A DNA stretch of 64,000 nucleotides from Chitinophagaceae bacterium (GCA_947447465.1 CANFKE010000016.1:1-64000), one strand, 5' to 3'. Positions 27,402-36,691 are shown, counted from the stretch's first letter. Notes: generated by a model not told the origin, from the sequence alone. A program made the numbers and translations.

Positions 27402-27409
27402 TAATTTTG
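27402..27409 (+). promoter_or_regulatory. Probable -7 element before the gldE-like gene
   Basis: TAATTTTG matches TAnnTTTG, 24 bases before the TTG start at 27434. This supports the TTG as the real start, since an in-frame stop lies just before it. Confidence 0.5.
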
Positions 27410-27433
27410 ATTTGTTCAACAAACTTTTAACCA

Positions 27434-28783
27434 TTGGAAGGAATACCCGAAGGTCATCGACACTTCACTAATTTATTACTTGAATCTACAGGCGCGTTCT
27501 CTACCTCCAACGCTACTATTCTCATAATAGTTATTATTGTTTTACTGCTGATGACCGCCGTTATAGCCGGTGCGGAAACTGCATTCTTTTCACTATCGGC
27601 CAAGGATATTCACTTTCTTAAATCTAAAGAAAAAGGCTCGGCAAGGCAGGCATCTCAGTTGCTCGACCAGCCCAAAATGTTGTTGGCCACCCTTCTAGTG
27701 GCTAATAACTTTATCAATATTGCTATTGTTATTACCACCAATATGCTCACCGGGTCATTGATACCACCTACTGTTGGTCCGGTCATGGCTTTTATCATTC
27801 AGGTCATAGGTGTTACCTTCTTATTGGTTTTGTTCGGAGAAGTATTACCTAAAGTATATGCTACCCAGAACAATCTGCGGATGGCCTTATTCGCGTCGCC
27901 GTATATAAGGTTGCTCACTGAGTTGTTCAGACCAATAAGTGCGGTACTGGTATCCTCAACAAAATTCATTGAGGCCAAAATAGCATCAAAGCCAACCAAT
28001 AATATCAGCAGTGAAGACTTTGCTCATGCAATAGAACTTACTGTAGGGCACTCAGCTACACGCGAAGAGGTGAACATTTTTAAAGGTATCCTTAAGTTTG
28101 GCAATATCACTGCCAAGCAGATCATGCGCACCAGACTTGATGTGACCGCGATAGACTATGAAATGACCTTTATGGAAGTAAGGGCACATTGCCTGGAAGC
28201 AGGATATTCGCGCCTGCCGGTTTATAAGGAAACGCTTGATACTGTTTCAGGCATCATCCATACTAAAGATTTTTTACCACACCTGGATAATGACTATTTT
28301 GACTGGAGAGTATTGATCCGTCCGGCTTATTTTGTGCATGAGGGTAAATTGATAGAAGACCTTTTGAAAGAATTTCAGGCCAAGCGCATACACTTTGCAA
28401 TGGTGGTAGATGAGTTTGGTGGTACATCGGGCATCATTACGCTGGAAGACATTATGGAAGAGATCATCGGCGATATCAAGGATGAATTTGATGAAGATGA
28501 CCTCAACTATAAGAAAATAGACAACAACAATTACATCTTTGAAGGCAAAATGCTCATTAACGATGTATGTCGTGTAATAGGCGAACCTGCCGAAACATTT
28601 GATGTTGTGCGTGGCGAAAGTGACTCACTGGGCGGCTTGTTCCTTGAAATAAAAGGTCGCTTCCCAATTGTCAATGAGTCGGTAACTTACAAACAATTTG
28701 AGTTTACAGTTATGGCTTTAGATAAGATGCGCATACAACGCGTTAAAGTGACCATTCATCCTCCGGTCGAAGAAGAGGATTGA
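27434..28783 (+). CDS. gldE: Gliding-motility-associated GldE-like protein (CorC/HlyC type)
   Basis: A 449-aa membrane protein of the CNNM/CorC family: three or four N-terminal helices (DUF21 domain, with AGAETAFFSLSAKD), a CBS-domain pair (QIMRTRLDVTAIDYEMT; HFAMVVDEFGGTSGIITLEDIMEEIIGDI) and a C-terminal CorC/HlyC domain. In Bacteroidota with this architecture the gene is usually called gldE; it is linked to gliding and type IX secretion but may act in cation transport. The start is TTG at 27434, directly after an in-frame stop; the first ATG would delete the first membrane helix. Confidence 0.85.
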   Translation: MEGIPEGHRHFTNLLLESTGAFSTSNATILIIVIIVLLLMTAVIAGAETAFFSLSAKDIHFLKSKEKGSARQASQLLDQPKMLLATLLVANNFINIAIVITTNMLTGSLIPPTVGPVMAFIIQVIGVTFLLVLFGEVLPKVYATQNNLRMALFASPYIRLLTELFRPISAVLVSSTKFIEAKIASKPTNNISSEDFAHAIELTVGHSATREEVNIFKGILKFGNITAKQIMRTRLDVTAIDYEMTFMEVRAHCLEAGYSRLPVYKETLDTVSGIIHTKDFLPHLDNDYFDWRVLIRPAYFVHEGKLIEDLLKEFQAKRIHFAMVVDEFGGTSGIITLEDIMEEIIGDIKDEFDEDDLNYKKIDNNNYIFEGKMLINDVCRVIGEPAETFDVVRGESDSLGGLFLEIKGRFPIVNESVTYKQFEFTVMALDKMRIQRVKVTIHPPVEEED

Positions 28784-28856
28784 TATCAATCGGTCAATTA
28801 TGAAATGGAATAACTGATCTATTACCCAACATTGACAGGTACAGATCTTTAAAGTG

Positions 28857-29348
28857 CTACTTAGTTTCCTCTTTTATTTCAGATACATCCAGCAATACAT
28901 CGGTAAAGTGATTACCGTTGTCCGCATGAAAGAATACACCTTTTAGCTGAACTGTCTTACCAATAAGCTGTTTACCATTACTATGTGATGGTAGAACCAA
29001 CTGTATGGTATCAACATTACGTTCATTAGGATAATTCTCTTCAAAGTTTGTGGTATCTACTCCCGCAGGCTCTACCACTGCTATCTTCTCTTTAAGCGCA
29101 ATAACTATGATCGTGTCTTTAGGTGCTGTTTCATTCTCATTTTGTACACTCCAAACGTACTTTTCACAAATAGTACCTGAAATTGTTGAGACAGCTGGCC
29201 CCCATAAATAGGTATGTGCATCCAACTGAGCAGATGCTGGTGGTATTTTGACAGCTGTGGAGCTGTCGGTGGCATTATTGCCTGATTTATTTCCACCCGA
29301 ACAGCTAAGGAGCAGTAAGGGCAGTGATAAAATAATTAATGAACGCAT
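28857..29348 (-). CDS. Lipoprotein with a DUF4431-like segment
   Basis: A 163-aa lipoprotein (SLPLLLLSC lipobox). The mature part matches my memory of DUF4431-type domains: an early GTICEKYVW strand, DTIIVIALKEKIAVV, VDTIQLVL, then GKTVQLKGVFFHADNGNHFTDVLLDV with the late G-x-H-x-T-x-V-L pattern. Function of the domain unknown. It converges on gldE. Assignment moderate, by pattern only. Confidence 0.65.
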   Translation of the reverse strand: MRSLIILSLPLLLLSCSGGNKSGNNATDSSTAVKIPPASAQLDAHTYLWGPAVSTISGTICEKYVWSVQNENETAPKDTIIVIALKEKIAVVEPAGVDTTNFEENYPNERNVDTIQLVLPSHSNGKQLIGKTVQLKGVFFHADNGNHFTDVLLDVSEIKEETK

Positions 29349-29444
29349 TGGTCAATATTAATAAATGTTGATTACCTGAGAGGATCTGCTTTTCAAAACG
29401 AATACATCCTGATAGTTGTTGGTCAGGAGATCAACAATGCTGGC

Positions 29445-29479
29445 AAAAAAAATCCCCGGTTGAAGATACAACCGGGGAT
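29445..29479 (-). terminator. Terminator of the choice-of-anchor V-like protein gene
   Basis: A perfect 11-bp stem (29452-29462 with 29469-29479; ATCCCCGGTTG / CAACCGGGGAT), 6-nt loop, followed on the minus strand by seven T (the plus-strand A-run at 29445-29452). Confidence 0.8.
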
Positions 29480-29499
29480 CAATTCAGAAAATAGGTTAC

Positions 29500-30378
29500 T
29501 TATTTTTTAACGATCATAGATACAGTACGTGCACCATCTTTTTCAACTATTACATGGTAATTGCCTGCGGCAAAGCTACTCATGTTGATAGATGATGAAG
29601 CAGTATTACCTGACACTTCAACAGATTGCTTTACAGCAACTTTACCTGTAATATCAACTACCTGTACATTGTAAGTACCTGCGGCAGCATTAGTCAACTG
29701 CAAAGTAAACGAAGACGTAACAGGATTAGGGAATGTATTGATAGCCACCTTAGCTGCCACATCATTTACTGAAGTATGATCAACATATTCTGTAATGGTA
29801 GCAGTTGCAGAGTTCCAAAGGTCTGCAGAAGTAGCATTACCATCGTTATTGACCGCATTGATCACACCATAGAATTTGACCGATCCCGTTCCTGCTGCCG
29901 GTGCGGTCCAATTAATAGATACCGGATAAACAAATGCAGCACCAGCCAGGATAACTGAATCGCTCATTGGTGCTGTGTGACGAACTACGCTGAACGCACC
30001 CATTGTTGATACTGTAGCATTAACAGGTGCCGTAGCAGCTACCCATGTACCTGCCTGAGCCGGAGAAGCAGCTTTTGAAGAGGATAGCTGGAAACCAAAC
30101 TTAGTTAATCCTGACGTTGCTACAGTTCCTGCTGCCAACGATACTCGATAAGTAACACCGGGATGATAAACCGTAACCGGAGTTCCTGCAGAGTCAACCA
30201 CAATAGTTGTGCTGGTAACTGTAGAGGAAGCACCACTGTTGTGACAACCACCGCCACCACAACCTACAGTACCACCATCACTGCCGGTAGCATTGGTAAG
30301 ATATCCATTGATATTACTTGATAAGGTAAAATAAGCGCCAACGGCAATCAATGGAAAGAGTAGAAATTTCTTGTTCAT
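29500..30378 (-). CDS. Secreted choice-of-anchor V-like protein with T9SS sorting domain
   Basis: A 292-aa exported protein. After a signal-anchor segment (residues 5-20) comes GCGGGGCHNSG, a Cys-x4-Cys-His variant of the CxxCH heme-like site that precedes choice-of-anchor V (reeler-like) domains in Bacteroidota. A beta-sandwich follows with YHPGVTYRVSL and LTKFGFQLSS, then the C-terminal type A sorting domain (NTFPNPVTSSFTLQL ... AAGNYHVIVEKDGARTVSMIVKK). The spacing between the Cys residues is four rather than two, so classical c-type heme attachment is doubtful. Its role is unknown. Confidence 0.8.
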   Translation of the reverse strand: MNKKFLLFPLIAVGAYFTLSSNINGYLTNATGSDGGTVGCGGGGCHNSGASSTVTSTTIVVDSAGTPVTVYHPGVTYRVSLAAGTVATSGLTKFGFQLSSSKAASPAQAGTWVAATAPVNATVSTMGAFSVVRHTAPMSDSVILAGAAFVYPVSINWTAPAAGTGSVKFYGVINAVNNDGNATSADLWNSATATITEYVDHTSVNDVAAKVAINTFPNPVTSSFTLQLTNAAAGTYNVQVVDITGKVAVKQSVEVSGNTASSSINMSSFAAGNYHVIVEKDGARTVSMIVKK

Positions 30379-30712
30379 GTTGTTTGATTAGGATGTTATA
30401 TGATCTGTTTTACCCTACAATATTAGTAGTATTTCAATAAAAAAGACAGTTTTATGACACGAAAATTTGTCTTTTATAACAAAATTCTATAATCATTTTT
30501 CTATCAGTCATTTAAATAAATACAAACATTCATATATAACAGATAGTTTGTAATTCATTCTATAAACAGATGAATAAAACAGCAGGAGTTATCATAACAA
30601 TAGCTGAAGAAAACAGCCGATACAGAATCGAAAAATAAGAATCGGATCAGGTAATAGAATTTGAGAAATTGCCAAGTCGTATTTTAGCAGAGCATAATTT
30701 GGCATCTTCGCT
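30379..30712. other. Long AT-rich divergent intergenic region
   Basis: About 330 bases between the secreted protein start (30378) and the trmB promoter. Very AT-rich, with no convincing open frame, RNA gene or strong hairpin. Confidence 0.4.
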
Positions 30713-30720
30713 TACCTTTG
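30713..30720 (+). promoter_or_regulatory. Probable -7 element before trmB
   Basis: TACCTTTG matches TAnnTTTG and lies 15 bases before the ATG at 30735. It argues against the longer trmB frame that starts at 30669. Confidence 0.5.
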
Positions 30721-30734
30721 CCCTTCGAAAAATT

Positions 30735-31445
30735 ATGGGGCATAAGAAACTGATCAAATTCCAGGCTATTGACACATTTAAGAATGTGCTGCAATACCCT
30801 GAGAACATGAAGCATAACTGGCAAGACTTCTTTAAGAATGATAATCCGATAACACTGGAACTTGCCTGTGGTAAAGGCGAATATAGTGTAGGTCTGGGGC
30901 GTGAGCATAAAGACCGCAACTTTATAGGCGTGGACATTAAGGGCAACCGCATACACAATGGAGCCAAAATAGCACTTACCGAAGGATTGGAAAATGTTGG
31001 GTTCCTGCGTACACACATTGGCAAGATCACTGATTACTTCGGCAAAGACGAAGTGAGTGAGATCTGGATCGTATTTGCAGATCCTTTCCTGAAGAAGGGA
31101 AAGGAAAAGAACAGGCTGACACATGCCCGCTTCCTTTCTTATTATCAGCAGATATTGAAACCGGGAAGTATCATCAACCTGAAGACAGATTCTAAAGTAC
31201 TTTATGACTTTACACTGGAAACAATAGCTGAGACAGGCTGCACCATTGTAGAGAACATAGCAGATATATATGGTAAGAATATGGTAAAAGGTCCTTTGGC
31301 CATACAGACATTCTATGAAAAGATGCATCTGCTCGACAATCGTACCATATACTATGTATCGTTTACCCTGCCGCCTTCACCAATCGTGTTGACCGGTAGA
31401 TTTAGCAAAAATGAACCAGAAGACGAAATAGTTGAAGGAGAATAG
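30735..31445 (+). CDS. trmB: tRNA (guanine-N7-)-methyltransferase
   Basis: S-adenosylmethionine-dependent enzyme that makes m7G46 in tRNA. Class I methyltransferase: motif I LELACGKGEYSVGLG, acidic loop GVDIKGNRIHNGAK, and the family signature IWIVFADPFLKKGKEKNRL (compare FPDPWPKK in other TrmB). Late GPLAIQTFYEKMHL also fits. The start MGHKKLIKFQAI at 30735 was chosen because of the promoter match at 30713. The DUF5522-like gene overlaps its 3' end by 14 bases. Confidence 0.93.
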   Translation: MGHKKLIKFQAIDTFKNVLQYPENMKHNWQDFFKNDNPITLELACGKGEYSVGLGREHKDRNFIGVDIKGNRIHNGAKIALTEGLENVGFLRTHIGKITDYFGKDEVSEIWIVFADPFLKKGKEKNRLTHARFLSYYQQILKPGSIINLKTDSKVLYDFTLETIAETGCTIVENIADIYGKNMVKGPLAIQTFYEKMHLLDNRTIYYVSFTLPPSPIVLTGRFSKNEPEDEIVEGE

Positions 31446-31626
31446 GGACTACTATATATTACCGGACGGGAGACTGGTAATGACAGCATTATACCTTTCT
31501 GAACGTGGTTACTGCTGCGGCAACGGATGCCTGAATTGTCCGTTCGACTATGAAAAAGTGCCGGAACCCCGTCGATCCGTACTACTGACAAACCGAAAAG
31601 CTGATGAAAACACCCCTCAAGGATAA
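31432..31626 (+). CDS. DUF5522-like Cys-rich small protein
   Basis: A 64-aa protein with the compact motif LSERGYCCGNGCLNCPF, four Cys that could bind a metal, as in the DUF5522/oxidoreductase-like family found in many bacteria and in mitochondria. The start is TTG at 31432: an in-frame stop lies at 31429, and the next ATG would cut the conserved YYILPDGRLVMT stretch. It overlaps trmB by 14 bases and the next gene by 23 bases, so the three are surely cotranscribed. Function unknown. Confidence 0.82.
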   Translation: MKENRDYYILPDGRLVMTALYLSERGYCCGNGCLNCPFDYEKVPEPRRSVLLTNRKADENTPQG

Positions 31627-31954
31627 AGACAACATCTACGAAGCCATCTTCGAGATAGTGAGACTGATACCGAAAGGCAGAGTAACAAGCTACGGAGCAG
31701 TAGCAGCAGCTATTGGCGCGGCATCGGGAGCAAGAATGGTGGGCTATGCTATGAATCATACTACTGGAGTTAGACCCAAAGTGCCTGTTCACCGGGTAGT
31801 CAACAGTAAAGGATTGCTGACGGGAAAACACCACTTTTCACCTCCTGAAAAAATGCAGCAATTGCTGGAAAAAGAAGGTATTTTGGTAAAGAATGATCAG
31901 GTGCAGGATCTGGAAAAAGTTTATTGGGACCCTATGAAGGAACTGACCATCTGA
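31604..31954 (+). CDS. Alkyltransferase-like (ATL) MGMT-family protein
   Basis: A 116-aa relative of O6-alkylguanine-DNA alkyltransferase. It keeps the DNA-binding helix-turn-helix (IPKGRVTSYGAVAAAIGA, ARMVGYAMNH) but the active-site PCHRV is PVHRV: the catalytic Cys is Val62. Such ATL proteins bind alkylated bases and recruit nucleotide excision repair rather than reverse the damage. It follows the DUF5522-like gene with a 23-base overlap and trmB before that. Assignment strong. Confidence 0.92.
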   Translation: MKTPLKDKDNIYEAIFEIVRLIPKGRVTSYGAVAAAIGAASGARMVGYAMNHTTGVRPKVPVHRVVNSKGLLTGKHHFSPPEKMQQLLEKEGILVKNDQVQDLEKVYWDPMKELTI

Positions 31955-32020
31955 GCTAATAAATTGTTGGTATAGTTTTTGTTACTATTCATAAAAAAAT
32001 GGCAGTTATAACTGCAATAT

Positions 32021-33682
32021 ATGTCTGACATACACCCCGTGGTAAAAAAGAGCATTACCCTCATTACCCTATTGACCATTCTTTGCGGCGCCTACTCGTG
32101 CAAAAACAAAGTAAAACACAAAAAGAACATCGTTGCTACAGGCTTTTCCTATGATGAGTTCATAGAAAAAATGGAAGCAGCAGTACCCGCTACCGACACG
32201 AGCGTCCCGAAAAAGCTGCGTAATGTGACACTCGATATCAGATACGCTTACTTTTTGAATGATTATAACCCTATATGGCTATCTCATGGCTATAAGGCCG
32301 ATGAAGCTGCGGAGCGCTTTCTTAAAGAGCTGGACGAAGTAAGGTGGGACGGACTTGACCCGGAAACTTATGGATACACGCAGCTGACTAAACTAAAAGA
32401 GAAACTAGGTAAGAAAGAAACTACGGTAGGAGATGCTATAGCATTTGACACATCATTGACCCGCAGTTACCTTACCGTTGCCAAAGATCTGCTGATAGGA
32501 CGTATTGTACCTAAAAAAGTAGATTCACTTTGGTATCATGTTAATGACTCTTCATGGAACGCACCGCAATTGCTCACAGATATGCAGGTGAAGTACAATT
32601 CACTGGACGAGTTCAAAAGCACAGTGCCTACCTATCAGCTATTGAGAAATGAATACAAACAGGTATGGACCCTGATGGCCGACTCTGAACTCCGAGCCGC
32701 ATCCATCTCTCTTGAAGGTGTAAAGTCACTGGATAGCAGTGCCAAGGCCAATATTACAGCCATTATCAATAAAGAAGCACCATGGATCACCACTGAAGCC
32801 AATGATAGTGTTAGTGAGTGGACACAAATGCTGATCGCCTACCAAAATTATATGGGGGTAAGACCAACAGGAAAGGCAGATAGTACCACAATGAATCTGT
32901 TGCGTACAAGTCCTGATTCCCTGCTGCCTAAAATAGCCGCCAATCTTGAGCGTATCAGATGGATGCAAAAAGACTTCGGCAACTTGTATATAATAGTCAA
33001 CGTACCATTGATGCAATTATTCTTCAGACAAAATGGTATCAATGCCATGCACATGCGAGTAGTGGTGGGCAAGCCTGTAAGGCAGACTCCTTCATTGTAT
33101 GCGGTTATGTCAAACGTAGTGCTGAACCCGCCTTGGGGCGTACCATCAACTATTCTGAAGCAGGACGTATTACCGGGCATTCAGAAAAGCGGTAATGAGT
33201 ACATGAAGAAAAAAGGGTTGAAAGCCTATGACCGGGATGGCAAATTGGTGAATGTAAGCAGGATCAACGCAAAAAATTACAAACGTTATTCTTACAAACA
33301 AGCACCTGGGGATGATAACTCACTGGGATATGTAAAATTCAATCTACCCAATCCTTGGGACATTTACCTGCATGACACCCCTCACCGCGATGACTTCGGC
33401 AAGCGTGACAGAGCGCTCAGCTCAGGGTGTATCAGATTACAGCAGCCTCAGGAAATGGCCGTGTTCATTCTTTCGCAGATAGAGAAAAAAGATTTTACAC
33501 AAGGTAAACTAGATACCATCATCAGCACCCATAAAACCCAGTGGAGAGTACTATCTAATAAGATACCGGTGCACATAGCCTACCTCACTGCTTTTGAAGA
33601 TACTACAGGTAAACACATCAATTTTGTAAGGGATGTGTACCATAGAGATGATAAGCTGATCTCTTTGTTGAGTGCGAAATAA
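32021..33682 (+). CDS. L,D-transpeptidase lipoprotein (YkuD domain)
   Basis: A 553-aa lipoprotein (lipobox LCGAYSC) acting on peptidoglycan in the periplasm. The N-terminal half is the scaffold seen in YcbB-type enzymes (RYAYFLNDYNPIWLSHGYKADEAAERFL), a peptidoglycan-binding-like region (YQNYMGVRPTGKADSTTMNLL) sits near residue 280, and the C-terminal YkuD domain has the catalytic His451 (LHDTPH) and Cys470 (SSGCIRL). The length and domain order match the large YcbB group. It makes 3-3 crosslinks or attaches proteins; which is not visible. It converges on folK. Confidence 0.93.
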   Translation: MSDIHPVVKKSITLITLLTILCGAYSCKNKVKHKKNIVATGFSYDEFIEKMEAAVPATDTSVPKKLRNVTLDIRYAYFLNDYNPIWLSHGYKADEAAERFLKELDEVRWDGLDPETYGYTQLTKLKEKLGKKETTVGDAIAFDTSLTRSYLTVAKDLLIGRIVPKKVDSLWYHVNDSSWNAPQLLTDMQVKYNSLDEFKSTVPTYQLLRNEYKQVWTLMADSELRAASISLEGVKSLDSSAKANITAIINKEAPWITTEANDSVSEWTQMLIAYQNYMGVRPTGKADSTTMNLLRTSPDSLLPKIAANLERIRWMQKDFGNLYIIVNVPLMQLFFRQNGINAMHMRVVVGKPVRQTPSLYAVMSNVVLNPPWGVPSTILKQDVLPGIQKSGNEYMKKKGLKAYDRDGKLVNVSRINAKNYKRYSYKQAPGDDNSLGYVKFNLPNPWDIYLHDTPHRDDFGKRDRALSSGCIRLQQPQEMAVFILSQIEKKDFTQGKLDTIISTHKTQWRVLSNKIPVHIAYLTAFEDTTGKHINFVRDVYHRDDKLISLLSAK

Positions 33683-33727
33683 CTTTACAGGACTATCCTC
33701 GTTTAAAGAAGTAGTTGATCTTTTGTA

Positions 33728-34213
33728 TTAGCAGGTTACCGGTATCACCTCCAATGCATCATTACATTCCTCCAATAGTTGACGAATGGTTTTATGCAAA
33801 ACAGGATGCATCAGCTCCGGGGCAATTTCTGCCATTGGCACTAATATAAAACGCCGGTCTTGTAAATAAGGATGCGGTACAACTAGGTCTTGCTCGTGGA
33901 TAATGGCATCATCGTAAAAGAGAATGTCTATGTCGATGGTCCGTTCACCCCATTTGATTTTCCGCTCCCTGCCAAGGTTCCTTTCTGTTTGTAGTATAGT
34001 ATCCAGCAATTCTTTGGCAGATAGCTCTGTTGCTATAGCCACACACCTATTCAGAAAGTCGGGTTGATCGGTAATACCCCAAGCTTTAGTTGAGTAAAAG
34101 GCCGACTGCCTTACCACCCTTCCGGCAATATCCTCAAGCATCATCATTGCCTGCGTCATTATCCCCTGACGATCGCCAATATTACTGCCTAAGGATAGAT
34201 ATGCTGTGTGCAT
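33728..34213 (-). CDS. folK: 2-amino-4-hydroxy-6-hydroxymethyldihydropteridine pyrophosphokinase
   Basis: Folate pathway enzyme (161 aa). It shows the start LSLGSNIGDR, AFYSTKAWGITDQPDFLNR, the signature ERTIDIDILFYDD and the VPHPYLQDRRFILVPMAEIAP segment with the basic residues that bind ATP. Length fits. It stands alone, with no other folate gene in sight. Confidence 0.95.
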   Translation of the reverse strand: MHTAYLSLGSNIGDRQGIMTQAMMMLEDIAGRVVRQSAFYSTKAWGITDQPDFLNRCVAIATELSAKELLDTILQTERNLGRERKIKWGERTIDIDILFYDDAIIHEQDLVVPHPYLQDRRFILVPMAEIAPELMHPVLHKTIRQLLEECNDALEVIPVTC

Positions 34214-34279
34214 GGTTGTTGGTTGGTTTAACGGGCATTACAAAAGAAGACAAGAGAACGATTGGACCTGTTCCAAAAA

Positions 34280-34738
34280 CTATATCACCCTGCCATCTAC
34301 CTGTGGTCGCTTGCTGATATAGCGAATATCAAAGTAATCTTTGTGAAAGGTAAATTCAAGGATCATCGATGTATGTGTTGGTTTACCGTCAATGGTGGCC
34401 GGTATCCAATTGGGCATATTATTCAATTCCAGACGCATATCTTTTCTCATTTGCCACATGTCATGTTTATCATCAATACTCAACACACATAGCTTACCAT
34501 TTGCATCAATATAGACCTGAAAGAGCATCTTGCGGCCTTTACCATTATACTCGAACTGAGCTCTATTGAGTTTTTTCTGCAGGTATTTGGCCAACTTTAC
34601 AGGTGGACGGGCAGGGCTATCACCACAATACAGACATATATCGGCAGGCTCACAGTCTTTAAAATCGTATTTGAACAATATCTGCGACCATGCTGATGAT
34701 CCGACCAACATCAATATGAAGAGGAAAGAATATTTCAT
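34280..34738 (-). CDS. Secreted TonB C-terminal-like protein
   Basis: A 152-aa exported protein with signal peptide (MKYSFLFILMLVGSSAWSQ). The mature part resembles the TonB C-terminal domain: LFQVYIDANGKLCVLSID, then MPNWIPATIDGKPTHTSMILEFTF, the pattern of TonB-C folds. There is no N-terminal membrane anchor, so it cannot itself be an energy transducer; many Bacteroidota have such stand-alone versions of unknown role. Cys-x-x-Cys in the early part (CLYCGDSPA) may form a disulfide. A near-match promoter lies at 34743-34750 on the minus strand. Confidence 0.75.
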   Translation of the reverse strand: MKYSFLFILMLVGSSAWSQILFKYDFKDCEPADICLYCGDSPARPPVKLAKYLQKKLNRAQFEYNGKGRKMLFQVYIDANGKLCVLSIDDKHDMWQMRKDMRLELNNMPNWIPATIDGKPTHTSMILEFTFHKDYFDIRYISKRPQVDGRVI

Positions 34739-34841
34739 AGAGCAAAGTAATAATTAATTAGAATGTTCTCCTCATTTCAGACCGAATATTCTATTACATG
34801 ACAACGAATCTTTGTGAAATAGCTAATTTGTACCTAACCAA

Positions 34842-35498
34842 CTATTCACCCTCAGCAGATAATTCTGCGATCACTGCATCTACATTTTGCTGGTCTATAT
34901 CATCAAGGCAACGGGAGGCACTAAGTAAGCTGAGCGAACTGATAAGTCTATTTCTATCCTGCTCAGTTCCCAGGTAACTTACATATACGGGCAGTACGAA
35001 GGATAAAGGCCGTAGCGACTTTAGATCGCACCACTTGTCTATCATCTTGGAGAGCCGATCAATGACAGGCTGTGTGACACCTGTACGCTGCAAACCTGCT
35101 TTTATTCCTGACCTTATCATATCGCTATACGCACCTGTGGCAAGATGATCGCTGAATTCCGCCGCAAGCTGGTAATGCTGCCGGGCAAGCTCTGACTCTC
35201 CCAGTTTCTCATAAGACCTCCCGATATTAAGATAGAGCGATGGATAATGGGCTTTAGCCTCATCATCGGTCATGGCCAGTGCATGATCGAGCGCTGTTTC
35301 ATTCCACTGCAATTCCACAGATGCATCTTGTCTGTTGCGAGACAGATAATGAGCAGCTGTAAATTTTTCAAAATCATCAGCAGCCGCATCCCAGGCTTGC
35401 TGAAAAAGGGTCATAGCCAATCGGATATCTCCCCGTGCTTCGGCATTCATACCATCTGCACAAAGTTTTACTATTTTATTATTGAGGTCAAATTGCAT
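34842..35498 (-). CDS. TPR-repeat protein
   Basis: A 218-aa cytoplasmic protein made of helical repeats. The TPR-like pattern is clear at residues 15-40 (ARGDIRLAMTLFQQAWDAA) and 88-115 (YLNIGRSYEKLGESELARQHYQLAAEF). No signal peptide, no enzyme motif. It likely mediates protein contacts. No helpful neighbour. Confidence 0.75.
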   Translation of the reverse strand: MQFDLNNKIVKLCADGMNAEARGDIRLAMTLFQQAWDAAADDFEKFTAAHYLSRNRQDASVELQWNETALDHALAMTDDEAKAHYPSLYLNIGRSYEKLGESELARQHYQLAAEFSDHLATGAYSDMIRSGIKAGLQRTGVTQPVIDRLSKMIDKWCDLKSLRPLSFVLPVYVSYLGTEQDRNRLISSLSLLSASRCLDDIDQQNVDAVIAELSAEGE

Positions 35499-35555
35499 AT
35501 CTACCGAAATTAATGTGCGGTCATAAAGTACATATTAATTTTGTGCCAGTACACG

Positions 35556-36593
35556 CTATTTGACTCTATACTTGGCAGACACTTTTCTGTATTTACCATT
35601 ATTGAACTCAAACCTGCGGGTAACTCGAAAATCAAAACTATCCCTGCCAATTATGGCCTTTGCCAACTCTATAGGTGAGTCGGTTGTGTCGTATTCAGGA
35701 TCGGGTATATTTCTGTTAAAATTTCCATCCATCCTCAGTGACAAAGGCTGAAAGCTGTTGTCACTATCTGATTTGATCTTGATCAATGATAATTGAGGAT
35801 ACCATGATGAGGACATGGTATTGGTACGCTCAACAGCATCTTCCATCAGCACAATTTTGAACTGACCATTTACTATAGCAAATAGATACAACGTACTGTA
35901 ATAAACCTGCCCGGGACCACCATTGCTGTTGAGTATATAGACACCATAATTATGCTCACCCAGCTTTATGAGGTTCATTGAAGGTAAGGTCTGAAAAGCC
36001 CCGTAGCAACCGATACCGGGAGTAAAGTATTTCAATGACCATTTTCTATCTTCCTCCTTGAACCACGCAAGCCCCATCATAACGCAGGAATAGCGACCAT
36101 TGCCCAGATCGTCAACAGAGCTCAGATGATGGGTAGCGAATGAAAAGATGATATTCTTTTTACCGCTATCATCAGTGAACGAGAGTGTTTGCCCGGCTTG
36201 TGTGATATTACCGTCCGTATATGGAAAAATTTCAGGTGGCTCATCTAGAAACCAACCGGCAAATCGCTTTTTATGATAGTCCTTGCTTTTCCATACAACA
36301 AGATCCAGCATATCCTTACTGCCTTCATAATCAGGAATGTGATAGTACCTACCCGGTATCAGTTTACGGATCGCTTTTACTCTGTCAAAAGGCTTATCCA
36401 ATAACAGTCCTTTTTGCCCCAGATCTACCGCTGGTACATTCATTACCGGCCTTACCAGTATATCATCTTCTGTATATACACTGCGCTGTGGCGGCTTCCT
36501 TTTTACGCCCTTTTTACCACCTGCATAACCTGCACCTGCCGTAACAGCGACCAATATAATTATGAATAAAGAGAGACGCTTGAGAACAAACAT
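35556..36593 (-). CDS. Secreted or membrane-anchored protein of unknown function
   Basis: A 345-aa protein from the ATG at 36593, with one N-terminal hydrophobic segment (LSLFIIILVAVTAGAGYAGG) that acts as signal peptide or anchor, then a basic stretch (KKGVKRKPPQRS). The rest is mixed beta-rich with many aromatic residues (GRYYHIPDYEG, PEIFPYTDGNITQAGQ, SSSWYPQLSLIKI). I recognise no domain. An ATG 33 bases upstream (36626) is possible but gives a less clean signal. It is divergent from the acetyltransferase-like gene. Confidence 0.65.
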   Translation of the reverse strand: MFVLKRLSLFIIILVAVTAGAGYAGGKKGVKRKPPQRSVYTEDDILVRPVMNVPAVDLGQKGLLLDKPFDRVKAIRKLIPGRYYHIPDYEGSKDMLDLVVWKSKDYHKKRFAGWFLDEPPEIFPYTDGNITQAGQTLSFTDDSGKKNIIFSFATHHLSSVDDLGNGRYSCVMMGLAWFKEEDRKWSLKYFTPGIGCYGAFQTLPSMNLIKLGEHNYGVYILNSNGGPGQVYYSTLYLFAIVNGQFKIVLMEDAVERTNTMSSSWYPQLSLIKIKSDSDNSFQPLSLRMDGNFNRNIPDPEYDTTDSPIELAKAIIGRDSFDFRVTRRFEFNNGKYRKVSAKYRVK

Positions 36594-36668
36594 GAAGCAG
36601 TGAAATAAAAGGGAAAACACCCTCAAATAAAGATAAATGAAATAGACAGACTTTTAGCCATTTCCCCC

Positions 36669-36676
36669 TAATTTTG
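36669..36676 (+). promoter_or_regulatory. Probable -7 element before the GNAT-like gene
   Basis: TAATTTTG matches TAnnTTTG, 15 bases before the ATG at 36692. Confidence 0.45.
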
Positions 36677-36691
36677 GTCCAAACTTGATCA

